Of a stretch of DNA of 6,668 nt, positions 1 through 4,681 are shown piece after piece. The notes under the pieces are model-generated. The model ran no database searches, had not been told where the DNA came from, and worked only from the letters and a program-made list of their open reading frames with translations. Numbering within the stretch: position 1 is the first letter of the stretch; each line of letters opens with the position of its first letter. A program made the position numbers and the translations under genes. Source of the DNA: a bacterium (lineage in GTDB: Bacteria; Patescibacteriota; Microgenomatia; JAADGY01); contig JAADGY010000050.1 of assembly GCA_013152165.1 (NCBI GenBank), positions 1 through 6,668 of the forward strand, given 5' to 3'.

Positions 1-420
1 GATCTTTCTTTGCCAAGAATAATTAACTTGCGAGGCCGGGTGGCGCTTTGAGCCAACGATAATATCGGCCTCGTACCATTCCATATGTTCCAAAAGCATA
101 GAAATACCGTTGGGGTCGATCTCCATGCCGGAGTCGATAAACATGACATAATCGCCCTTAGCCTGTTTCATGCCGGTTCTTATGGCATGGGACTTGCCCT
201 GGTTTTTTTGATAAGCAACCAGCTTGACCTTGTCCAGCTTGGCTCTTTTAATCTTGTCGGCCGACCCATCAACCATGCCATCAATAACCACAATAATTTC
301 ATAGTCGTATCTAATTTGGTCCAGAGTCTTTTTAATTGATTTAAGATTGTCAACGATGGTTTTTTCTTGCCTGTAAACCGGCACGATCAGGCTTAAAAAA
401 TGATCTTTGTTTTTTTTCAT
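1..420 (-). CDS. Family 2 glycosyltransferase, GtrB/DPM-like (partial, runs off left edge)
   Basis: Only the N-terminal 140 residues are present; the minus-strand frame is open from ATG at 418-420 to base 1. The protein begins MKKNKDHFLSLIVPVYRQEK, the usual first beta strand of a GT-A fold (IVPVYxxE, residues 12-19). It continues with a nucleotide-binding strand (EIIVVIDGMVDGS, 41-53), NQGKSHAIRTGM (74-84) and YVMFIDSGMEIDP (91-103). This layout matches polyprenyl/dolichyl-phosphate sugar synthases, which move a sugar from a nucleotide donor to polyprenyl phosphate at the cytoplasmic membrane face. Downstream MLLEHMEWYEADIIVGSKRH (108-127) also fits that subfamily. The canonical DxD third position is Gly98 (D96-S-G), with E100 and D102 close by. 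The start lies one base beyond the stop of the upstream membrane-protein gene, so translation is probably coupled; there is no Shine-Dalgarno sequence. Sugar specificity and any C-terminal membrane segments cannot be seen. Confidence 0.85.
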   Translation of the reverse strand, partial: MKKNKDHFLSLIVPVYRQEKTIVDNLKSIKKTLDQIRYDYEIIVVIDGMVDGSADKIKRAKLDKVKLVAYQKNQGKSHAIRTGMKQAKGDYVMFIDSGMEIDPNGISMLLEHMEWYEADIIVGSKRHPASQVNYSWQRKI

Positions 421-421
421 T

Positions 422-1576
422 TTAAAAGCCGTTTAACTTTTTAACCTCTTCATTTAATTGTGGAATCTGGTCCAAAAAACTTGTCCAGCCGCCGTCTTTT
501 TTAAGGCTTCTTTCAACCACCCGCAAAACAATCGGCCGGCTTTCAGCCGTCACCCATTGGTTATTTTCCGGCCAAAAAATCCACCGTTGGATTTTTAAAA
601 TATGTTGGCCCTTGCGCCATTCCAGCGGCACCGTAAAAATTACCTTTTTATTAATCCACAAATCCGCCCTAACTTGGCGCTGGCTGGTTTCATCATACAA
701 AAAGGCCTCTTGGCCTTGCATCAATCCCAGCTTATCTCCGTAAATTATCACCTTTACGCCGCCGGCAACAATCTTTGGCTGGTAATCAAAAATTATTGGG
801 TTCAGGGCCAAACGCGATTCATTCAGCCACTTTTGATGAAAATACAGCTTGACGCCAAATATCAAACCCGCAATCACCCCCAAAACCGCAGCCGCTAAAA
901 TCAATCGTTTGGCTATAATCCATACCGTTCCAAACATCACCCATGCAGACCCGGCTAGTCTCCACAAATCCTGTTTGGTTTTGTGGAAATCAAAGTTTAT
1001 TATCCAATCCTTCACATCCCGGACATTCACACTACTTGCTTTTTTGGCCTGATGCGCAACGGTCCTGGCCGATACAGCCATCCACCCTTGTAGAACCTGC
1101 TGATTTCTTTTGAAATCAACCCCCATCAGCCAAGCAATTAAATCCCGCCAGCTAAACTGTGTCAAAAACCAAACCCAGTTTGGCATCCAAAACAAAAAAA
1201 TAATCATTAAGCCGACAAGCGAAACCAGCTTGTTTTGATTTAAAACGCTGAAACTAGCAACTAAATAATACGCCAGCCAAAAGGCAGTGATTAAATAAGT
1301 GGTGACAACTGACCTGTTTTCATGTCCCAGCCACCGGATTTTAGCCTGCCCGCTTATCATCAGCAAGCCGCTGCCTCCGGTAATTACTGCCAAAAACACA
1401 ATTACCACTACTCGCCAATCAACAGTGACGATCCATTCAGCCAGCACCGGATAATCTGGGAACAAAAAGTTAACAAGGTGGATAATCACCACCGCTGTTA
1501 AAATTGTCGCTCCAGCAAACCAAACCCACAAAGCCAACAGTCTTGCCAGGCCTTTGATTTTTTCCATATTTTTCAT
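422..1576 (-). CDS. Polytopic membrane protein with C-terminal IPT/TIG-like domain, function unknown
   Basis: A 384-residue protein I cannot assign to a named family. Hydrophobic segments lie near residues 12-37, 56-76, 93-113 and 118-138. A more polar stretch (about 140-205) with Lys/Arg/Gln follows, and a last helix lies near 213-245. The remaining part, about 258-353, is soluble and beta-rich: NPIIFDYQPKIVAGGVKVII (259-278) then GDKLG, and ends in IVLRVV. This resembles an IPT/TIG immunoglobulin-like fold (P-x-I-x-x-x-x-P, GG, then G-x-x-L/F), presumably outside the membrane. Met1 and Met4 are both possible starts; a perfect TATAAT overlaps the Met1 codon and favours Met4 at 1567. The gene is first in a leftward pair with the GT2 (one-base gap). 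That suggests, without proving, a role in envelope glycan handling. Two plus-strand ORFs inside it are frame shadows. Confidence 0.8.
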   Translation of the reverse strand: MKNMEKIKGLARLLALWVWFAGATILTAVVIIHLVNFLFPDYPVLAEWIVTVDWRVVVIVFLAVITGGSGLLMISGQAKIRWLGHENRSVVTTYLITAFWLAYYLVASFSVLNQNKLVSLVGLMIIFLFWMPNWVWFLTQFSWRDLIAWLMGVDFKRNQQVLQGWMAVSARTVAHQAKKASSVNVRDVKDWIINFDFHKTKQDLWRLAGSAWVMFGTVWIIAKRLILAAAVLGVIAGLIFGVKLYFHQKWLNESRLALNPIIFDYQPKIVAGGVKVIIYGDKLGLMQGQEAFLYDETSQRQVRADLWINKKVIFTVPLEWRKGQHILKIQRWIFWPENNQWVTAESRPIVLRVVERSLKKDGGWTSFLDQIPQLNEEVKKLNGF

Positions 1577-1604
1577 TATAACCGGAAACGTGCTTGTGTG
1601 TTAC
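1575..1604 (-). promoter_or_regulatory. Candidate promoter for the leftward membrane-protein/GT2 pair
   Basis: On the minus strand, GTAACA (1599-1604, four of six matches to TTGACA) is followed by an 18-base spacer and a perfect TATAAT (1575-1580). The -10 box overlaps the Met1 codon of the downstream gene. With normal -10 to start-site spacing, transcription would begin at or beside Met4 (ATG at 1565-1567), giving a leaderless message. Seen: the motifs and spacing. Inferred: promoter activity. AT-rich DNA produces TATAAT by chance fairly often, so confidence is moderate. Confidence 0.45.
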
Positions 1605-1628
1605 CAATTGTTTGATGTTTACCTTTTT

Positions 1629-1634
1629 ATCATA
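1629..1634 (-). promoter_or_regulatory. Alternative weak -10-like box (TATGAT) upstream of the leftward genes
   Basis: TATGAT on the minus strand matches five of six -10 consensus bases and lies about 53 bases upstream of Met1. Its best -35 partner (TTGGAG at 1654-1659) matches only three of six, with a 19-base spacer. It would give an untranslated leader of roughly 45 bases lacking a Shine-Dalgarno sequence. It is weaker than the box overlapping the start codon and is listed as the competing possibility. Confidence 0.2.
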
Positions 1635-1671
1635 TTTCACACCCTCGTCCTCCCTCCAACCGCTCCAGATT

Positions 1672-1696
1672 CCGGATAAAAGATCCGGGATCTTTT
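1672..1696. repeat. Two overlapping, mutually exclusive hairpins
   Basis: CCGGAT (1672-1677) pairs with ATCCGG (1683-1688) around a 5-base loop. AAAAGATC (1678-1685) pairs with GATCTTTT (1689-1696) around a 3-base loop. The two stems share bases 1683-1685, so only one can form at a time. T-runs on both strands make a weak bidirectional terminator conceivable, but the site sits between divergent genes where none is expected. It could equally be part of a repeat unit. Confidence 0.5.
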
Positions 1697-1722
1697 AAAA
1701 ACATCCCACCCCTTAACCTCGG

Positions 1723-1758
1723 GGGAAGCCCTTCGGAAACCCTTCTGGCAACCCCTGG
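1723..1758. repeat. Degenerate 12-bp tandem motif, about three copies
   Basis: Consecutive 12-base units read GGGAAGCCCTTC, GGAAACCCTTCT and GGCAACCCCTGG, with a rough consensus GG-AA-CCCTTC. Each unit is partly self-complementary (for example GAAG-CC-CTTC). The third unit contains GGCAACCCC, whose exact reverse complement recurs in the hairpin at the right end of the window (6639-6647). Degeneracy is high, so the tandem reading is tentative. Confidence 0.4.
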
Positions 1759-1781
1759 GATTCTTTTGGGTTAGGTTTGTA

Positions 1782-1832
1782 ATTGAAAATTGGCTAATTG
1801 GAATTTCATTGAAAATTGAGCGTTGGAAATTG
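1782..1832. repeat. AT-rich ATTGAAAATTG direct repeats
   Basis: Perfect 11-base copies of ATTGAAAATTG occur at 1782-1792 and 1808-1818, with a 9-of-11 copy (GTTGGAAATTG) at 1822-1832 and a more decayed AATTGGAATTT at 1797-1807. An AAATTG-A-CAATTT inverted repeat follows at 1827-1839. The pattern is a low-complexity short-unit repeat, probably grown by slippage or copying, and not coding. Confidence 0.65.
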
Positions 1833-1849
1833 ACAATTTTACCCCTGTC

Positions 1850-1868
1850 CCTACCAAAAGGGGGTAGG
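1850..1868. repeat. Small inverted repeat (CCTACC / GGTAGG)
   Basis: CCTACC (1850-1855) and GGTAGG (1863-1868) form a perfect 6-base stem with a 7-base loop. It links the AT-rich repeats on its left with the GC-rich palindromes on its right. No function can be read from it. Confidence 0.45.
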
Positions 1869-1877
1869 CCTCCACCG

Positions 1878-1923
1878 AAGCGCTAGCGAGGCGGGCCCGC
1901 TTCGCCTCGCGAAGCGAGGCGAG
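1878..1923. repeat. GC-rich palindromic block with alternative hairpins
   Basis: TCGCCTCGC (1902-1910) pairs with GCGAGGCGA (1914-1922) across a GAA loop, a perfect 9-bp stem. GCTTCGC (1899-1905) can instead pair with GCGAAGC (1909-1915) across CTC, so the two hairpins exclude each other. GCGAGGC also occurs at 1886-1892, offering a third pairing with 1904-1910, and GCGGGCCCGC (1891-1900) is itself a perfect palindrome. The GC content contrasts sharply with the AT-rich flanks. This looks like a mobile or amplified palindromic element (REP-like in form) rather than a simple terminator, since no T-run directly follows on the plus strand. Confidence 0.65.
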
Positions 1924-1927
1924 TAGT

Positions 1928-1958
1928 TTTGACATTTTAGATTTGAGCTTTGACATTT
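1928..1958. repeat. TTTGACATTT direct repeat, 21-bp spacing
   Basis: Identical 10-mers TTTGACATTT lie at 1928-1937 and 1949-1958. Each contains a perfect TTGACA, but neither is correctly spaced from the -10 box at 1967-1972 (32 and 11 bases instead of about 17). The 21-base period is a multiple of three, which explains the repetitive open frame on the opposite strand. The repeat could also bind a regulator of the rightward operon; that is speculation. Confidence 0.5.
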
Positions 1959-1972
1959 CCACCCTTTATACT
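1943..1972 (+). promoter_or_regulatory. Candidate promoter of the rightward operon, probably leaderless
   Basis: TTGAGC (1943-1948, four of six) is followed by an 18-base spacer and TATACT (1967-1972, five of six). The -10 box ends six bases before the ATG at 1979, so transcription would start at or next to the A of the start codon. No Shine-Dalgarno-like sequence precedes this ATG, which fits a leaderless message. The same 18-base spacer appears in the opposite-facing candidate promoter. Confidence 0.5.
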
Positions 1973-1978
1973 TAAACC

Positions 1979-2749
1979 ATGATCGATACTCACTGCCATC
2001 TCCAGATTCCGCCCTTAGCCGATAAGCTCAGCCAAACCATCGATCAAGCCAAAAAACAAGGAGTCAAAAAAATCATAGTCCCGGCCGTTAATTCAAATGA
2101 TTTTGGCTGGTTTGAAGACAATATTAATCTAGATGGCCTTTATTTTAGCTTGGGCATACACCCTGACAGCCTCATGGGCCATGATTGGCGCACAGTAAAA
2201 ACCAAAATCATTCAATTAAGCCAAAAATTCCCCCAAAAAATCGTTGCTATCGGCGAGATTGGATTAGATACAAAAATCAATATCCCAATGGATACACAAA
2301 TCAAGTGGTTTAAACAGCAAATAAACCTGGCCAAACAGTTAAACCTGCCGGTTATTATTCACAACCGGGCAGCCTCTGATGTATTCAAAGGCTTGTTTAA
2401 TGACATTAAAACCTGGCCGAAAGCCGTTTTCCATGCTTTTATCGGCAAACCTGATTGGTTAGAATTGATTTTAACCAAAGGCTTTTATGTTGGTTTGGGC
2501 GGCATGATAACCTGGGCGAATTTTAATCAGCAAAACTGGCCGGTCCTTCAATCATTCCAAGACAAAATTGTCTTGGAAACCGACGCCCCCTTTTTACTGC
2601 CAACGATTTTAAAAGGAAAAGAAAGGTATAATAAGCCGGTCAATGTTAAAATAATAGCAAACTTCGCGGCCTATAAACTAGGCCGGTCGGAATCTGACCT
2701 GGAAACCCTAACCGATCAAAACTCGGCTTATTTATTCAACCTTAACTAA
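1979..2749 (+). CDS. tatD: TatD-family metal-dependent hydrolase (putative DNase)
   Basis: A 256-residue, full-length TatD-family TIM-barrel protein. Metal ligands expected for the family are present: HxH at 5 and 7 (MIDTHCH), Glu93 (GEIGLD), His128 (VIIHNR), His152 (FHAFIG) and Asp202 (ETDAPFLLP). The C-terminal helix region (NKPVNVKIIANFAAYKLG, then LTDQNSAYLFNL) is also typical. Family members studied elsewhere are Mg-dependent 3'-5' exonucleases or DNases, and some act on other substrates such as D-aminoacyl-tRNA; the family assignment is firm, the substrate is not. The start is set by the conserved MIDTHCH and by the promoter immediately upstream. It is cytoplasmic, with no signal peptide. 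It is the first gene of the operon and its TAA shares one base with the next ATG. Its place ahead of glycan genes may be incidental. Confidence 0.93.
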   Translation: MIDTHCHLQIPPLADKLSQTIDQAKKQGVKKIIVPAVNSNDFGWFEDNINLDGLYFSLGIHPDSLMGHDWRTVKTKIIQLSQKFPQKIVAIGEIGLDTKINIPMDTQIKWFKQQINLAKQLNLPVIIHNRAASDVFKGLFNDIKTWPKAVFHAFIGKPDWLELILTKGFYVGLGGMITWANFNQQNWPVLQSFQDKIVLETDAPFLLPTILKGKERYNKPVNVKIIANFAAYKLGRSESDLETLTDQNSAYLFNLN

Positions 2750-4242
2750 TGACCAAAAAAACCAAATCCACATCGGATCGCCTGCTGGAATTTTTGCCCG
2801 GCCTGACATCCTATTCTTTAATAATCTTTCCGGTAGTCGGCAGTTTCTTTTCGCCGCTTCTGGTAGCTTATTATATTTTATTCTTTGACCTCTTGTGGCT
2901 GTATAAATCAATAACCATGACCGGCGCCGCCATAGTTTCGTACTTTAGGATCAAAGCTTCAGAAAAAATGAACTGGCTGGGCGAGTTAAAAGCCTTTGGC
3001 CAAGACGCTAAAAAAGTCCACCATATCATCGTCGTGCCGACCTATAAAGAGCCAATCAAAATTTTAGAAAGAACTCTAAATGCCTTAGCGGCCCAGGATT
3101 TTCCCAAGCAAAGAATGATCGTCGCCGTCGGCGGCGAGGCCAGGGAAGACGGCATAAAAGCCAAACTTAAAAAGCTGGAAGATAAATACAAGCATAAATT
3201 CGGCTACTTTATAACCACCATCCACCCCGACTTGCCCGGAGAGGTCAAAGGCAAATCATCAAACAGCGCCTGGATAATCAAACAGGCGGTTAAAAGAGTG
3301 ATAGAGCCCAACAAAATTCCGGTTGACTACACCACCGCCACTTCCTTAGACGCCGATGTCAGCCTGCACCCCAAATATTACAGCTATCTAACCTTTAAGT
3401 TTTTGGACGACCCGGACAGATATTTAAGGTTCTGGCAGCCGGGGGTTATGTTTTACAACAATTTTTGGTCGATTCCAGCCCCAGGCAGAGTCGTCAACAC
3501 TTTTTCGACCATCTGGATGCTGGCCCTTTTGTCACGGCCGGACCGCTTGGTCAACTTCTCTAGCTACTCGCTGTCTTTGAAAATGCTCCAAACAGTTGGC
3601 TACTGGGACGCCGACGTCATACCGGAAGACTACCGGATTTTCTTTAAATGCTTTTTCCATTTTGGCGGCCAGGTCGAGGTAATACCAATTTTTCTGCCGG
3701 CTTACGCCGACGCCGCCGAGGCCAAAGGCTATTTCAACACCTTGAAAAATCAATATGAGCAGTTAAAACGATGGGCCTGGGGCGTGTCCGATGATCCTTA
3801 TGTCATCAAAAAGTACTTAACCACTCCCAATGTTTCTTTTTTCAACAAAACCATCCGGCTCCTAAGGATTATCGAGGATCATTTTTTATGGCCGGTCAAC
3901 TGGTTTGTTATCACCATCGGAGTCAACATCGTTTTGATGGTCAATCCCTATTTCAGCCATACCATTATCGGATACACCCTGCCTAAACTGTCCTCTTTTA
4001 TTTTAAGCTTAACCTTGATAAGTTTAGTGGTCATTTTAATCATCGACAGCAAACAGCGGCCCAAGAGGCCCAAATGGTTTCCCCGCTGGCGGGCTTGGCT
4101 TATCCCCCTAGAGTTTATTTTGATGCCGATTGTCGGTTTTTTCTTTAATGCCCTGCCGGGCTTAGACGCCCACACCCGATTAATGCTGGGTAAATATTTA
4201 GAGTATCGGGTAACCGAAAAGGTCTATCATGAAAAAACATAA
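2749..4242 (+). CDS. Membrane-embedded family 2 glycosyltransferase, cellulose/hyaluronan synthase-like
   Basis: A 497-residue protein. Hydrophobic segments near 20-52 lead into a cytoplasmic GT-A domain, with further helices near 382-400, 414-433 and 450-470. The catalytic motifs of processive GT2 enzymes are in order: VVPTYKEP (95-102), DAD (201-203), PED (292-294, the general-base motif) and QLKRW (338-342, fitting QxxRW). Such enzymes transfer sugars from a nucleotide-sugar donor and may thread the growing glycan across the membrane; whether this one polymerises or adds single sugars is not visible. The ending, LPGLDAHTRLMLGKYLEYRV (468-487), is a distinctive tail after the last helix that I cannot tie to a function. 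The start overlaps tatD by one base (TAATG) and has no Shine-Dalgarno sequence, so reinitiation is likely. The 3' end overlaps the next gene by 14 bases. Confidence 0.9.
   Translation: MTKKTKSTSDRLLEFLPGLTSYSLIIFPVVGSFFSPLLVAYYILFFDLLWLYKSITMTGAAIVSYFRIKASEKMNWLGELKAFGQDAKKVHHIIVVPTYKEPIKILERTLNALAAQDFPKQRMIVAVGGEAREDGIKAKLKKLEDKYKHKFGYFITTIHPDLPGEVKGKSSNSAWIIKQAVKRVIEPNKIPVDYTTATSLDADVSLHPKYYSYLTFKFLDDPDRYLRFWQPGVMFYNNFWSIPAPGRVVNTFSTIWMLALLSRPDRLVNFSSYSLSLKMLQTVGYWDADVIPEDYRIFFKCFFHFGGQVEVIPIFLPAYADAAEAKGYFNTLKNQYEQLKRWAWGVSDDPYVIKKYLTTPNVSFFNKTIRLLRIIEDHFLWPVNWFVITIGVNIVLMVNPYFSHTIIGYTLPKLSSFILSLTLISLVVILIIDSKQRPKRPKWFPRWRAWLIPLEFILMPIVGFFFNALPGLDAHTRLMLGKYLEYRVTEKVYHEKT
4217..4223 (+). 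promoter_or_regulatory. Shine-Dalgarno-like site for the small membrane protein
   Basis: AAAAGGT lies five bases upstream of the ATG at 4229, inside the end of the GT2 gene. It is notable because every other start in the window lacks such a sequence. It supports 4229 as the true start. Confidence 0.5.
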
Positions 4243-4681
4243 AAACACTAATCCCTTAATCCAGGTTTATAAAAAAGGAATTTTAACTTACTTGCCGGCC
4301 CAGTTTAAATGGCAAAGGCTGTACAAACAAACCCTCTTGTTCGAAGCCGACAAGTTAAATCAAACCAATAAGTATTTATTTTTTGCCAATTTAGGCCTTA
4401 TCATTGTCAGTGTTTTTTTGATTTTGTTTTTTTACCTGGTCTTGCCGCCGGTTGTGCCCTTGTTTTACAGCGCTCCCTGGGGCGAAGCCCAGCTGGCTTC
4501 AAAGGATTTTTTGTTTATCATCCCCTTTTTAATGCTTGTCATCACCAGCATAGCTTTAATGATCAGCCGCCAGCTGGCCTTTGCCGACGAAGTCATAATA
4601 AGAAGCCTATTCGGCAGCGGTTTGTTGTTTAACCTAATCTTGTTTATTACTTTAATAAAGATTATATGGTTGATTATTTAA
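4229..4681 (+). CDS. Small three-helix membrane protein with PWGE motif, function unknown
   Basis: A 150-residue protein with a polar, lysine-rich N-terminus (1-48) and predicted helices near 49-71, 93-112 and 129-149. Directly after helix 1 comes PPVVPLFYSAPWGEAQLA (73-90), a compact aromatic and Pro/Gly-rich motif that looks conserved rather than random and probably forms a membrane-surface loop. I do not recognise a named family. The gene overlaps the upstream GT2 by 14 bases and the downstream GT4 by 16, so it belongs to the same translational unit. It is the only gene in the window with a clear Shine-Dalgarno-like sequence (AAAAGGT at 4217-4223, six bases before the ATG), which may mean it is translated independently. 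An accessory or scaffold role for the neighbouring glycan enzymes is plausible but unproven. Confidence 0.82.
   Translation: MKKHKNTNPLIQVYKKGILTYLPAQFKWQRLYKQTLLFEADKLNQTNKYLFFANLGLIIVSVFLILFFYLVLPPVVPLFYSAPWGEAQLASKDFLFIIPFLMLVITSIALMISRQLAFADEVIIRSLFGSGLLFNLILFITLIKIIWLII

Larger units (their letters stand above)
1577..1978. other. 402-bp divergent intergenic region made of small repeats and hairpins
   Basis: This is the only long gene-free stretch. From left to right it holds: the leftward promoter region; a pyrimidine-rich segment (about 1640-1670); overlapping hairpins (1672-1696); a degenerate 12-base tandem motif (1723-1758); AT-rich ATTGAAAATTG repeats (1782-1832); a small hairpin (1850-1868); a GC-rich palindromic block (1878-1923); and a TTTGACATTT direct repeat (1928-1958) against the rightward promoter. 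Base composition switches sharply between blocks. A minus-strand frame stays open across 1771-1962, but its translation simply reflects the repeats and I do not call it a gene. The structure resembles a small non-coding repeat element rather than an insertion sequence: there is no transposase. Confidence 0.7.

Noticed and set aside
85..339. Plus-strand 84-residue open frame
   Set aside because: It is antisense to the well-supported partial GT2, whose motifs (IVPVY, NQGKSHA, DSG) are in the opposite frame.
602..1052. Two plus-strand open frames (602-898 and 849-1052)
   Set aside because: Both are antisense to the 384-residue membrane protein, with no coding motifs of their own.
1929..1955. 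Two perfect TTGACA -35 boxes for the tatD promoter
   Set aside because: They lie 32 and 11 bases from the -10 box, outside the workable spacing; they belong to the TTTGACATTT repeat.
1782..1958. CRISPR array
   Set aside because: Repeats are 10-11 bases, irregularly spaced, with no unique spacers of uniform length and no cas genes.
1771..1962. Minus-strand 63-residue open frame in the divergent region
   Set aside because: Its translation (MSKLKSKMSKL and so on) only mirrors the 21-bp and AT-rich repeats and the GC-rich palindrome. It has no recognisable domain or ribosome-binding site and overlaps the rightward promoter.
3532..4175. Two minus-strand open frames (3532-3753 and 3948-4175)
   Set aside because: They are shadows of the GT2 gene, which holds the PED and QxxRW motifs in this interval.
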